DNA from: JAGOPY01 sp964619555
GTDB lineage: Bacteria > Bacteroidota > Bacteroidia > Bacteroidales > JAGOPY01
Reading direction: 5' to 3'
NCBI GenBank assembly: GCA_964619555.1
Contig: CAZUDV010000007.1
Location: 174,903-238,902 of the forward strand
Length of the DNA: 64,000 nucleotides
Numbering within the stretch: the stretch's first letter is position 1; each line of letters begins with the position of its first letter. Under the pieces are notes generated by a model. That model saw only the letters and a program-made list of their open reading frames with translations, searched no databases and was not told where the DNA came from. The translations under genes and the position numbers were made by a program. This document shows, piece after piece, positions 15,356 through 23,875 of this stretch.

Positions 15356-15394
15356 AATATTGCGGTGCAAAGGTAAGCAAAAAGAGAATAGTTA

Positions 15395-15402
15395 TACCTT
15401 TG
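15395..15402 (+). promoter_or_regulatory. Promoter -7 element of fbaA (TACCTTTG)
   Basis: TACCTTTG fits the TAnnTTTG consensus and lies 38 bp before the fbaA ATG. No convincing -33 element was found at the usual spacing. Confidence 0.45.
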
Positions 15403-15439
15403 CTGCAGCCTTAATTTATAATACCAAAATCTTAATCAT

Positions 15440-16519
15440 ATGTCGACCAAAGTATTAGATCATGTGAAACCGGGAGTGGTTTCCGGGGATGATGTTCAGA
15501 AGATATTCGAAATCGCCAAAGCGGAGCAGTTTGCCCTGCCGGCCGTGAACGTGGTGAGCACCGACAGTGTGAACGCGGTGCTCGAAGCTGCCAGGGTCGT
15601 TAATTCACCGGTGATCATCCAGTTCTCCAATGGCGGGGCCGCTTTCTACGCAGGCAAAGGCCTCTCCAACGACCAGGAGCGGGCAGCCATCGCCGGCGCG
15701 ATCTCCGGCGCTATGCATATCCACCTGCTGGCCGAAATGTATGGCATACCGGTGATCCTCCACACCGATCATGCCGCCAGGAAGCTCCTCCCTTGGATCG
15801 ACGGGCTGCTGATGGCCGGCGAAGAACATTATAAAAAGCATCATCGGCCACTTTACAGCTCCCATATGCTCGACCTTTCGGAAGAGCCGCTGGAAGAGAA
15901 TATCGAGATCTGCAAACATTACCTCACCCGCATGTCGAAGATCGGCATGACACTGGAAATCGAACTGGGTGTAACCGGGGGCGAAGAGGATGGGGTGGAC
16001 AACACCGGTATCGAAAGCTCCAGGCTTTATACCCAGCCGGAACACGTAGCATTTGCCTACAGTGAACTGAAAAAGATCAGTGACCGGTTCACCATCGCCG
16101 CCTCGTTCGGCAATGTGCACGGGGTCTACAAACCGGGCAATGTGAAACTTCAGCCCGTCATCCTGAACAATTCCCAGGAATATATCGAACAAAAGTTCGG
16201 CACCGGCCCGAAACCGGTCAATTTCGTTTTCCACGGCGGTTCGGGTTCCAGCCAGGCAGAAATCCGCGAAGCCATCTCCTACGGTGTCATCAAGATGAAT
16301 ATTGATACCGATACCCAATGGGCATTCTGGGAAGGCGTCCACAATTTCTACAAGAAGAACAGTGGCTATCTCCAGGGCCAGATCGGCAATCCGGAAGGCG
16401 AAGACAAGCCCAACAAGAAGTACTACGATCCGCGCAAATGGCTCCGCGAAGGCGAATCAGCCATGATCGCCCGCCTGAAGCAAGCGTTTGAGGATCTGAA
16501 CTGCGTGGGAAGGAACTGA
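15440..16519 (+). CDS. fbaA: Class II fructose-bisphosphate aldolase
   Basis: A 359-aa protein, the size of the E. coli FbaA type. It splits fructose-1,6-bisphosphate into glyceraldehyde-3-phosphate and dihydroxyacetone phosphate in the cytoplasm (reversible, zinc-dependent). Visible motifs are the first zinc/catalytic stretch HTDHAARKLLPW at about 113-124, the ELGVTGGEEDGVDN loop near 175-190, FGNVHGVYKPGNVKL near 225, the zinc-binding FHGGSGSS near 265, and NIDTDTQWAFW near 288. It starts at ATG 15440 with a TAnnTTTG promoter and is transcribed away from the tRNA as a single gene. The 3' side runs into a repeat array. Confidence 0.97.
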   Translation: MSTKVLDHVKPGVVSGDDVQKIFEIAKAEQFALPAVNVVSTDSVNAVLEAARVVNSPVIIQFSNGGAAFYAGKGLSNDQERAAIAGAISGAMHIHLLAEMYGIPVILHTDHAARKLLPWIDGLLMAGEEHYKKHHRPLYSSHMLDLSEEPLEENIEICKHYLTRMSKIGMTLEIELGVTGGEEDGVDNTGIESSRLYTQPEHVAFAYSELKKISDRFTIAASFGNVHGVYKPGNVKLQPVILNNSQEYIEQKFGTGPKPVNFVFHGGSGSSQAEIREAISYGVIKMNIDTDTQWAFWEGVHNFYKKNSGYLQGQIGNPEGEDKPNKKYYDPRKWLREGESAMIARLKQAFEDLNCVGRN

Positions 16520-16523
16520 AAGA

Positions 16524-16645
16524 AGTTCGCAGTTGGCAGTTCGCAGTTCCCAGTTCCCAGTTCGCAGTTCGCAGTTCGCAGTTCCCAGTTCGCGGTTCCC
16601 AGTTCGCGGTTCCCAGTTCGCAGGAAAATAGAAAAGACTATACGA
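16524..16645. repeat. Left inverted arm: 7-bp repeats flanking the four-helix-bundle gene
   Basis: About fourteen heptads (AGTTCGC, AGTTGGC, AGTTCCC, GGTTCCC) run from 16524 to 16623. They end in GTTCGCAGGA and are followed by AAAGACTATA at 16633-16642. Both closing words recur in reverse complement at the right arm, so the arms match beyond the repeats themselves. Confidence 0.85.
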
Positions 16646-17000
16646 ACTTTTCTGGATTTTTCATCATTCCACCAAGCATCTTTCCAACTTCAATGTATTC
16701 ATTTGAAAGTTGAATAAATACATCATCTTGAATGTAATCGAAATCTTTCGACATCCTTAACCAGATTATCGTTTCAGAGCATTCGGCATCAGCATCAGAT
16801 ATCTTGCTTTTGAAATGATTTGGATAAATTTTTTTTCTGTAGGCCTCTACAATATTTACACACACCGACCTGGAGGACCTTCTTATCTGGCTTGTCATTC
16901 CAAAAACCTCATCCTTAGGAAAGTTTTTTGTTATCAGATGTATTCGTTTTGCTAAATCATAAGATTTAGTAAATACTATTAAATCATTAAAAGTTCCCAT
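16638..17000 (-). CDS. Four-helix-bundle protein of the 23S rRNA intervening-sequence family
   Basis: A 120-aa protein, usual family length. The N-terminal signature is plain: FNDLIVFTKSYDLAKRIHLITKNFPKDEVFGMTSQIRRSSRSVCVNIVEAY, followed by SDADAECSETIIWLRMSKDF. The family folds as a four-helix bundle. It is best known from ORFs within 23S rRNA intervening sequences and from Avd proteins of diversity-generating retroelements, and otherwise has unknown function. There is no 23S gene or reverse transcriptase near here. It is enclosed by inverted arms of 7-bp repeats, resembling the stem of an intervening sequence but placed between fbaA and usp. It overlaps the inner end of the left arm by a few bases. 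Confidence 0.85.
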   Translation of the reverse strand: MGTFNDLIVFTKSYDLAKRIHLITKNFPKDEVFGMTSQIRRSSRSVCVNIVEAYRKKIYPNHFKSKISDADAECSETIIWLRMSKDFDYIQDDVFIQLSNEYIEVGKMLGGMMKNPEKFV

Positions 17001-17078
17001 AATGGTTTTTCCTTGTTAATCAGGAAAAACTATCATTTATACCCGGTCAGCGGATAATTTTTTTTGGGAATATAATAT

Positions 17079-17140
17079 AGTCTTTCTCCTGCGAACTGCC
17101 AACTGCGAACTGCGAACTGGGAACTGCGAACTACCAACTG
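17079..17140. repeat. Right inverted arm of the four-helix-bundle cassette
   Basis: TATAGTCTTT at 17077-17086 is followed by TCCTGCGAACTG and further GCGAACT/GCCAACT/GGGAACT heptads to 17140. The reverse complement reads GTTCGCAGGA then AAAGACTATA, the same two words in the same order as at the inner end of the left arm, with a slightly different spacer. The array stops 4 bp before the 3' end of the usp gene. Confidence 0.8.
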
Positions 17141-17144
17141 ATTC

Positions 17145-17993
17145 TCACCTCGTCAGTGATGCCAGCATTTCCTTCGGGTGGATGCACAGCACCGGGATGG
17201 GGGAATGATTCACCATCTGCTGGGCGTAAGGACCGAGAATGATATTCCTGGTTGTGGTTTCCTGCTCGGTCATGATAGAGATCAGGTTAGCGTTGATCTT
17301 CAGGGCATAATCAATGGTTGCATCCGTCAGGTTATCGGCTTCCTGCGCCTCCAGCACATATTTGACATTATCTTCCTCAAGATGTTTCATCACTTGCTCC
17401 GCGTAGCTGTCTACGATTGATTTCACTGCCATAACGGTGGAGGAATAAAGCCTGAGTATATGGACTTCCGCATTGAAGATCTTAGCCATATAAGATGTGA
17501 ACGGGACCTTCTGGCGTGTTTCAACGGTCGAATCGATCGGCAGTACGATCTTTTCCAGGTTACGTTTGATATTAACGCCACCGCGAATGGTGATGACCGG
17601 TTTGGCCAGGGAAGAAACCAGCCGGAAGGCATTGCTCCCGATCCAAAATTCCTCGAAGCCGGATGAACCGTGCGTGCCAGCCACTGCCAGGAAGACATCC
17701 TTGCGCTCCGCCTCCCTGACGATCTCCCGGTACACCTTGCCCTCTTTGATGATATATCCCAGCTTCAACTTACCCATGGCGGGCTGATATTTCTCCACGA
17801 TCTCTTCGAACCTGTCCCGGACCATCGCTTTCAGGGTCTCGGTACCTTCCGTGAATATATCCCTGGAACTGTCAGGTTTGGCCACGAAGATCATATCCAG
17901 GTTAGCTTCTGCTTTATTGGCAATGGTAATGCCATGTTCCAGGGCGTTGATCGAACACTCCGAAAAATCTACTGCTACCAGGATCCTTTTCAT
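17145..17993 (-). CDS. Tandem-domain universal stress protein
   Basis: 282 aa with two UspA folds (about 1-140 and 145-280). The first carries the nucleotide-binding signature AVAGTHGSSGFEEFWIGSNAFRLV and ends KPVITIRGG. The second has the degenerate form GPYAQQMVNHSPIPVLCIHP. The N-terminus (MKRILVAVDFSECSINALEHGI) is the canonical Usp start with the ATP-contacting Asp. These proteins bind ATP or AMP and help survival under stress. It is last in a usp-SPOR-usp run, 12 bp after the SPOR gene. It is a clear paralogue of the 18440-19288 protein; both share IGSNA and GPYAQQMVNHSPIPVL. Confidence 0.9.
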   Translation of the reverse strand: MKRILVAVDFSECSINALEHGITIANKAEANLDMIFVAKPDSSRDIFTEGTETLKAMVRDRFEEIVEKYQPAMGKLKLGYIIKEGKVYREIVREAERKDVFLAVAGTHGSSGFEEFWIGSNAFRLVSSLAKPVITIRGGVNIKRNLEKIVLPIDSTVETRQKVPFTSYMAKIFNAEVHILRLYSSTVMAVKSIVDSYAEQVMKHLEEDNVKYVLEAQEADNLTDATIDYALKINANLISIMTEQETTTRNIILGPYAQQMVNHSPIPVLCIHPKEMLASLTR

Positions 17994-18005
17994 TTGCGTT
18001 AAATT

Positions 18006-18443
18006 TTAGTTGATTTCAGGAAAATTGATTTCATCTTTGATCACCCATGCATTTGGGAAATCCATCATAATATGTTGCAGAGCCCGTTCAGCATCCAGCC
18101 TGGTCCGCCAGTCCCCTACCCTGACCCTGTAATTCGGTGCTTTCCAGCTTACGTAGGCCGGAATATCAGGATAGAGGAGGGCGAAGCTGTCTTTAACCCT
18201 TTTGGCCCGGTCGCTTGAATTGGATCCGGAATCGAAAAAGATCTGGATCCTGTATCCTGGAATTGCCTTGCTGTCGGGATTTTCCATGATCTTCATCCGG
18301 ACACTCCGGTACGCCTTCAATAAAGTATCCACCTGGTCATCCTGGATCACCGTCAGAAATCCTTCCCCGTTGGTTTGGGCCACTATGGGATGCAGGCAAA
18401 GCAGGGTGATGAACACCAATCCTATGGAAATCTTCGCAATCAT
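18006..18443 (-). CDS. Periplasmic SPOR-domain protein
   Basis: 145 aa with a signal peptide (MIAKISIGLVFITLLCLHPIVA, then Q). The C-terminal about 75 residues form a SPOR domain: GYRIQIFFDSGSNSSDRAKRVKDSFALLYP, then YRVRVGDWRTRLDAERALQHI. SPOR domains bind denuded peptidoglycan, mostly at division sites. The protein is short with only a linker before the domain. Its start overlaps the upstream usp stop by 4 bp, so translation is coupled. The pairing of an exported peptidoglycan-binding protein with two cytoplasmic stress proteins is unusual. Confidence 0.85.
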   Translation of the reverse strand: MIAKISIGLVFITLLCLHPIVAQTNGEGFLTVIQDDQVDTLLKAYRSVRMKIMENPDSKAIPGYRIQIFFDSGSNSSDRAKRVKDSFALLYPDIPAYVSWKAPNYRVRVGDWRTRLDAERALQHIMMDFPNAWVIKDEINFPEIN

Positions 18444-19288
18444 GAACGAGCTGTAATGGGGACCAGTTCCTTCGATCTCATGCTCAGCACCGGTATGGGC
18501 GAATGGTTCACCATTTGCTGGGCGTAAGGTCCCAGGAACAGGTTGGCGGTAGTGGTTTCCTGCTCGGTCATAATGGCGATCAGGTTAGCTCCGACCGACT
18601 CGGCATAATCGATAGTGGTCCTGGTAATATTTTCCGATTGTTTCACGGTGGATACAAATCTGACATTCCGTTCCTTCAGGTAATCCATTACCTGCCTGGC
18701 GTAGTTGTCAACCCTCTTGTGCACTGATTTTAACGTGGTGGTATAGAGGGATAGTATGTGGATCTCCGAATTAAAGAGCTGGGCGAGTTGCGATGCTACC
18801 GGGATCTTCTGGCGTGTTTCCTGGGAACTGTCGATGGGAATGATGATCCTGCCCACATCTTCCACTTTGCAATCATGCCGGAGGGTTATGACCGGGCAGG
18901 GTGCGTGGGTCACGATGCGGTAGGCATTGCTGCCGATCCAGAACTCCTCGAATCCTGAAACTCCGTGTGTGCCGGCAATGATCAGATCAGCGTTGACCGC
19001 CTTGGCCTGCTGGGCAACCTCGATATACACCTTCCCTTTTCGGGTTTTGAAGTCCAGCTTGCTTTTTTTAAGTTTTTTCCCGTAGGTTTCCTGCAGCTCT
19101 TTGAGGAGCGTCACTTTTTCATTACGCTCTTCATGGGCAAAGCCTTCGAACACGACCTCATCGCTGGTGGTATTGTCCACCCAGACCATCTGGAGGTCAG
19201 CACCGGCCTTGTTGGCAAGATGAATACCATAGGCCAGGGCACTGAGTGAGGTCTTTGAAAAATCGATTGCAACAATGATCTGTTTCAT
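18440..19288 (-). CDS. Tandem-domain universal stress protein
   Basis: 282 aa with two UspA folds. It starts MKQIIVAIDFSKTSLSALAYGIHLA. The first domain has IAGTHGVSGFEEFWIGSNAYRIV and the second GPYAQQMVNHSPIPVLSM. It is the first gene of the usp-SPOR-usp operon. About half of its residues match the 17145-17993 protein by eye, so the two arose by duplication around the SPOR gene. The upstream 200 bp hold no other gene, only the promoter region shared with the divergent kinase. Confidence 0.9.
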   Translation of the reverse strand: MKQIIVAIDFSKTSLSALAYGIHLANKAGADLQMVWVDNTTSDEVVFEGFAHEERNEKVTLLKELQETYGKKLKKSKLDFKTRKGKVYIEVAQQAKAVNADLIIAGTHGVSGFEEFWIGSNAYRIVTHAPCPVITLRHDCKVEDVGRIIIPIDSSQETRQKIPVASQLAQLFNSEIHILSLYTTTLKSVHKRVDNYARQVMDYLKERNVRFVSTVKQSENITRTTIDYAESVGANLIAIMTEQETTTANLFLGPYAQQMVNHSPIPVLSMRSKELVPITARS

Positions 19289-19453
19289 GACCCGGCAAAT
19301 TACGTATTGTTTGGTAAAGGTAAGAATATTTGAGAAAGATTTGCAATAAAAGAAGACAGCAGTAAAAGCTTTAATAAAATATCAATTGGAATTTCCGGCT
19401 GGCACTTTCTCCGTTAACCAAACCAATTAAACTAAATAACAGGAATTATTATT

Positions 19454-19461
19454 TATCTTTG
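19454..19461 (+). promoter_or_regulatory. Promoter -7 element of the kinase operon (TATCTTTG)
   Basis: TATCTTTG matches TAnnTTTG and lies 36 bp upstream of the kinase start. Confidence 0.45.
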
Positions 19462-19497
19462 TTTATTCTCTGAAACAAGCCCTTCAAGTCTTTCTCT

Positions 19498-21357
19498 TTG
19501 GAAAGAATAAAACACATATTATCGTTATTATTTTCCCTTATCATTATTCTGCCGACGTATTCGGAAAATGGTAATGATGATAAAAATGTTCTCATTTTAT
19601 TTGCCATGAGTCCTCGTACCCCAGCCTACCAAGTGATTACCGACGGGATCAGGACCCAATTGACGCAAGCCTATGGGGACAAGGTATACCTGCACATGGA
19701 ATACCTGGAGATAGAACGCTACGAGGATTTAACATTTCCCTGTGAATTGTTTGAACTGATCAATCAAAAATATGACAGAATTGACTTCAATTTGTTGATT
19801 TGCGTCGGGGTGGATATTATCAGGAATGTTAAAAGCTGTGCAAGCCAGAAAATCCAAAACCTTCAAACTATTACCATAGATTATGATCTTTCGGATTATG
19901 GAATCCCGATGGATCTGAGTTTAAAGGCTGAAAATGTCGTCATTGGAATCAAGCCCAATATATTAGCGACAATTAATTCTGCATTTGATCTGTTTCCAGA
20001 CCGTACCGACCTGCATATCATTTGCGGCACATCACCCACGGATTTGTTGTATTCAAAAATTACTAAAACTTCGATTTCTCATCTTAGAAAAGAGGTAAAA
20101 AAGACCTTCCATCAACAGTTAACAATGGACGATGCACTCAGGCTGGTACGAAATATGCCGGACAACTGTATCGTTTTCATTCCAGGTTTCAATACCGATA
20201 GCAAAAAAGTATATTACTCTAATCCTGAGGCAATCCGTCTTATAAGCAGGTCATCGAAAGCACCCGTTTATACCATATCCGACATGGGTTTTGGGGAAGG
20301 TTCAGTCGGAGGCTATATTCTCAGTTTCAGAAGAACCGGGCTGTTGGCCGGTTCAGTTGCAGTGAAAATACTGAGCGGATTTGATCCAAAACTGATAACA
20401 GTCAATATAAATGAATATTATGATCATATATATGACTGGCGGGAGCTGAAACGCTGGGGTCTGGCAGGATCAAAATTAATACCCAAAGACAGTAAAATTG
20501 AATATAAAGAAACCAGTTTCTTTGAAAGATATAAATATATAATCATTGCCGTTTTTCTGTTTCTTATCATGGAAACAATTTTGGTTCTGAAATTATGGCA
20601 AATGAACAATAATCAACGGATGATCACCAGGAAGCTGATCGACGCTGAAAACAAATTCCGCGAATTAGTGGATGAGGACAGGTTACTCCGGCTCAGTGAG
20701 CTTTCCGCATCGCTCTCTCATGAACTTAACCAGCCGTTGACCGCAATCCTGAGTACAGCCCAGGCAGGGATCAGATTTGTGGATTCCAATAAGCTTGAAC
20801 CGAATTTAATGAAAGAATTGTACGGAAATATCGTAGAAGATGATAAACGTGCAGCAGCCATTCTTAGCAGCCTCAGGGGAATGATGAAGCTGGAGAAACG
20901 CAAAAAGGAAAAAGTTGAACTGAATGCAATCATTGAAGAGATCCTGCTCATATATCAGGATGACCTGATCAGGAATAACATACAGCTTGAAAGAGTGCGC
21001 CCAAAGGCACCTGTCTGGATTATAGCCGATGACATTCAAATCAGGCAGGTGCTCATGAACCTGATAACGAACGCAATTCAATCAGTTACAGAGACTGCTA
21101 ATAAAAACAGGCGAATTATTGTGAAAGCAGAAGTTATACATGATAAGGTAACTGTCTTCATCAGTGATACCGGCAAAGGTATCCCGGATGAAATTAAGAA
21201 TAAAATCTTCAGACCTCTTATTACTACCAAACAGAAAGGCACCGGAATTGGACTTTCGATAAGCCGGACAATCATAGAAAATCACCAGGGTATAATTTGG
21301 GGTGAAAATAATCAGGGCACAGGTGCTACCTTTGCTTTCAGTCTTGAAACTTGTTAA
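19498..21357 (+). CDS. Hybrid-input sensor histidine kinase with ABC-substrate-binding-like periplasmic domain
   Basis: 619 aa, TTG start at 19498, chosen because it gives a signal anchor (IKHILSLLFSLIIILPTYS). Residues about 30-330 form a periplasmic-binding-like domain of the type fused to kinases (NVLILFAMSPRTPAYQVITD, then GYILSFRRTGLLAGSVAVKIL). One membrane helix follows at about 341-362 (YIIIAVFLFLIMETILVLKLW), then HisKA with the phosphorylated His408 (SHELNQPLTAILSTAQ) and HATPase with N-box NLITNAIQ, DTGKGIP and GTGIGLS. It is followed after 4 bp by a FixJ-type regulator. The layout resembles DctB-like sensors, and the adjacent C4-dicarboxylate genes suggest a dicarboxylate or amino-acid ligand (inference). 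Confidence 0.88.
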   Translation: MERIKHILSLLFSLIIILPTYSENGNDDKNVLILFAMSPRTPAYQVITDGIRTQLTQAYGDKVYLHMEYLEIERYEDLTFPCELFELINQKYDRIDFNLLICVGVDIIRNVKSCASQKIQNLQTITIDYDLSDYGIPMDLSLKAENVVIGIKPNILATINSAFDLFPDRTDLHIICGTSPTDLLYSKITKTSISHLRKEVKKTFHQQLTMDDALRLVRNMPDNCIVFIPGFNTDSKKVYYSNPEAIRLISRSSKAPVYTISDMGFGEGSVGGYILSFRRTGLLAGSVAVKILSGFDPKLITVNINEYYDHIYDWRELKRWGLAGSKLIPKDSKIEYKETSFFERYKYIIIAVFLFLIMETILVLKLWQMNNNQRMITRKLIDAENKFRELVDEDRLLRLSELSASLSHELNQPLTAILSTAQAGIRFVDSNKLEPNLMKELYGNIVEDDKRAAAILSSLRGMMKLEKRKKEKVELNAIIEEILLIYQDDLIRNNIQLERVRPKAPVWIIADDIQIRQVLMNLITNAIQSVTETANKNRRIIVKAEVIHDKVTVFISDTGKGIPDEIKNKIFRPLITTKQKGTGIGLSISRTIIENHQGIIWGENNQGTGATFAFSLETC

Positions 21358-21361
21358 TCTT

Positions 21362-21970
21362 ATGACAGACTGCAAGATTTATATCGTCGATGATGAGGAT
21401 ACAATAAGAAAAAGCCTGGGAATTTTGTTAATTTCAGCGGGATACCAGACTGAGACTTTTAAATCAGCTGAAGAATTTCTAAAAATACAGGACTTTGACA
21501 GCCCAGGATGCATTATTCTGGATATATTTCTGGAAGGCAGATCAGGACTTGATCTTCAGGAAGATATCCAACGGAAGTTTTTCCATCTTCCGGTAATTTA
21601 TATTACAGGCCAGGGTGATATTCCCATGAGTGTCAAGGCATTGAAGACGGGAGCTGTCAACTTCCTTCAAAAACCCGTCGACGACTCCGCATTATTATCA
21701 GCCATTGAAGATGCCATCAAGCAAAGTAAGGACCTGTTGCAGGAACAATCTGTGCTGAAGCACTACGAAATGCTGATCCAATCTCTCACCCCAAGAGAAT
21801 ACCAGATTTTCAGACTGGTTATTAAAGGGTTCCTGAATAAACAGATCGCCGGTGAATTGAATATAACCGAGCATACAGTCAAGCTTCACCGCGGTAAGGT
21901 CACTGGCAAACTGGGTGTCAAATCTGTTCCTGAAATGATCTCTATCGCCAGTAAGCTTAATCTCACCTGA
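21362..21970 (+). CDS. FixJ/NarL-type response regulator
   Basis: 202 aa from ATG 21362, four bases after the kinase stop. The receiver domain (1-120) has the acidic pair DDED near 10-13, phosphoacceptor Asp54 (IILDIFLEG), the Thr in YITGQGDIPM and the Lys in FLQKPVDD. The C-terminal LuxR-type HTH at about 140-200 has LTPREYQIFRLVIKGFLNKQIAGELNITEHTVKLHRGKV. It should be the transcriptional output of the kinase just upstream. Likely targets are the downstream dcu-aspA-ans genes (inference from position). Confidence 0.93.
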   Translation: MTDCKIYIVDDEDTIRKSLGILLISAGYQTETFKSAEEFLKIQDFDSPGCIILDIFLEGRSGLDLQEDIQRKFFHLPVIYITGQGDIPMSVKALKTGAVNFLQKPVDDSALLSAIEDAIKQSKDLLQEQSVLKHYEMLIQSLTPREYQIFRLVIKGFLNKQIAGELNITEHTVKLHRGKVTGKLGVKSVPEMISIASKLNLT

Positions 21971-22054
21971 AAAGCTTGCGTACCCACCCATTCGAGCCCT
22001 GATCTACCAATTGCTTAGTACCTAAGTACTATTTACTTTTTAATCTTCGCATTG

Positions 22055-22062
22055 TAAATTTG
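22055..22062 (+). promoter_or_regulatory. Promoter -7 element before the receiver gene (TAAATTTG)
   Basis: TAAATTTG matches TAnnTTTG, with a TTTA about 19 bp upstream at the -33 position. It lies 36 bp before ATG 22098 and could drive the receiver-dcu-aspA-ans run. Confidence 0.45.
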
Positions 22063-22097
22063 TCTATCAAGCTGAATTTCTGAATGATAAGATAATT

Positions 22098-22454
22098 ATG
22101 ATATATATTATTGAAGATGATATGTACGTCCGGAGAGGACTTGAATTCCTTTTCGAATCAGCAGCGATGAAATATACTTCTTACGACAGTGGTAAGGCAT
22201 TTCTGGAATGCCTGCCTATAATTGAGAATGATATCATCATCCTCGACATGCATATACCCGCTATGAACGGCTGTGAACTACTGGCCTATCTGGCTTCCCG
22301 GGAAATGTATTACCCTGTGATCGTTGTTACGGCATATGACGAACCTGCAACGAGGGAATGCGCTAAGAATTATGGTGCTATTGCTTACCTGCGAAAACCT
22401 TTTGACAGTGAAGCACTGATAGATTTGGTCAGATATGCGGTTAATCCGATTTAA
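22098..22454 (+). CDS. Single-domain response regulator (receiver only)
   Basis: 118 aa, a lone receiver domain: acidic IEDD near residues 5-8, phosphoacceptor Asp50 (IIILDMHIPAMNG), Thr in VVTAYDEPA and Lys in LRKPFD. There is no output domain, so it acts through protein contact or as a phosphate shuttle or sink. It lies 127 bp after the FixJ-type gene and 51 bp before the dicarboxylate transporter, suggesting it tunes the same pathway as the kinase upstream. Two receivers for one kinase is a layout seen in branched phosphorelays. Confidence 0.9.
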   Translation: MIYIIEDDMYVRRGLEFLFESAAMKYTSYDSGKAFLECLPIIENDIIILDMHIPAMNGCELLAYLASREMYYPVIVVTAYDEPATRECAKNYGAIAYLRKPFDSEALIDLVRYAVNPI

Positions 22455-22505
22455 GGAATGAACGGTAAGAATCATGAAATCAATAGCTAACTGGATACGA
22501 TTGTT

Positions 22506-23858
22506 ATGATATTTTTACAACTCGCGGTTTTACTGTTGTGCATCTTCATAGGTGCCCGAATGTCAGGAATAGGGCTGGGTGTAATGGGAATGATAGGATT
22601 ATTGATCCTGCTGTTTGTATTTCAAATGCAGCCTGCGGATCCCCCTTTGGAAGTCATGCTGATCATTTTGAGCGTAGTCACCGCAGCAGCAGCCTTACAG
22701 GCTGCCGGGGGCATGGATTACCTGGTGATGCTGGCCGGAAAATTGCTTCGAAGCCAGCCCCGACAGATCACGTTCCTGGGTCCTCTGGTAACCTATCTTT
22801 TCACTTTGTTTGCCGGCACGGCGCATATTTCGTATTCAATTATGCCCATCATCGCCGAAGTCGCTATAAATGCACGGATAAGGCCTGAAAGGGCGCTGAG
22901 CATGAGTGTCACCGCCGCGCATATGGGTATTACTGCCAGCCCCGTTTCCGCCGCATCAGCGGCTTTGCTGACTGTGCTGGCTTCAAGTGGTGTGAAACTG
23001 GCAGATATATTATTGGTCTGTATTCCCTCTACTCTGATTGGAGTAATCGTGGGAATTCTGTTCGTTCTGAAAAGAGGCAAGGAGCTTTCGCAGGATCCTG
23101 AATTCCAGGAAAAATTGAAAGATCCTGTATTTGCAAAAAACCTGGATAGTGAGGCAACCAATACAAAAGTCGAACTCAGGAAAGGAGCCGTTAAATCGGT
23201 GGTGATCTTTGGGATCGCTGTTCTGGCAGTGATATTGCTGGGTTCATTCCCTGCGCTGCTGCCAACTTTTGATGGGGTTGAGGATTTCAAGCCGACTTTT
23301 GCAGTAAATGCTGCCGGTCAGGTCCAGATGCCGTCCATGATCATGATTATTATGCTGGCGGCAGCCGGTTTGATTATTTTATTCGCTAACACAAAAGCTT
23401 CCGACGTAACGAAAGCCAGTTTGTTCTCATCCGCCGGTCAGGCTACAATCGCTGTCTTTGGCGTGGTCTGGATGAGCGGCACTTTTATGAACCATAATTA
23501 TAGCCTCATTAAGGACACAATGGGAGAACTGGTCACTTTTTACCCGTGGACTTTTGCCTTTGCACTGTTCATCCTGAGCATTCTGCTGTTCAGCCAGGCA
23601 GCAACAACAAAAGCATTGATGCCGTTGGGCTTAACGCTTGGGATGGCTCCGGCTTACCTGATCGGCATTTTTCCCGCAGTAAACGGGCATTTTTTCATTC
23701 CGGGCTACCCAACGCTATTGACGGCCATCCAATTCGACCGTACCGGAACAACGAAAATCGGTAAATATGTCCTGAATCACAGCTTTATGCTACCCGGTCT
23801 AGTTACTACAGCCGCTTCCGTTATCACCGGTTTGCTAATCCAGTCATTTTTATTGTAA
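22506..23858 (+). CDS. dcu: Anaerobic C4-dicarboxylate transporter (DcuA/DcuB family)
   Basis: 450 aa with about 11-12 hydrophobic segments. It carries the Dcu family signature regions: N-terminal LAVLLLCIFIGARMSGIGLGVMG, then LFAGTAHISYSIMPIIAEVA and MGITASPVSAASAALL, and a C-terminal LNHSFMLPGL. Dcu carriers exchange fumarate, aspartate or malate for succinate during fumarate respiration. The gene directly precedes a secreted aspartase (18 bp to its ATG), so its likely substrates are aspartate and fumarate. DcuA and DcuB cannot be separated by eye. Confidence 0.93.
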   Translation: MIFLQLAVLLLCIFIGARMSGIGLGVMGMIGLLILLFVFQMQPADPPLEVMLIILSVVTAAAALQAAGGMDYLVMLAGKLLRSQPRQITFLGPLVTYLFTLFAGTAHISYSIMPIIAEVAINARIRPERALSMSVTAAHMGITASPVSAASAALLTVLASSGVKLADILLVCIPSTLIGVIVGILFVLKRGKELSQDPEFQEKLKDPVFAKNLDSEATNTKVELRKGAVKSVVIFGIAVLAVILLGSFPALLPTFDGVEDFKPTFAVNAAGQVQMPSMIMIIMLAAAGLIILFANTKASDVTKASLFSSAGQATIAVFGVVWMSGTFMNHNYSLIKDTMGELVTFYPWTFAFALFILSILLFSQAATTKALMPLGLTLGMAPAYLIGIFPAVNGHFFIPGYPTLLTAIQFDRTGTTKIGKYVLNHSFMLPGLVTTAASVITGLLIQSFLL

Positions 23859-23875
23859 AACTAAATATGTTCATT

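Noticed and set aside
15605..16342. 245-codon minus-strand frame inside fbaA
   Set aside because: It is fully antisense to the aldolase, whose motifs are all intact, and shows no recognisable domain.
16638..17000. Four-helix-bundle gene as the Avd protein of a diversity-generating retroelement
   Set aside because: No reverse transcriptase, template repeat or variable C-type lectin gene lies nearby.
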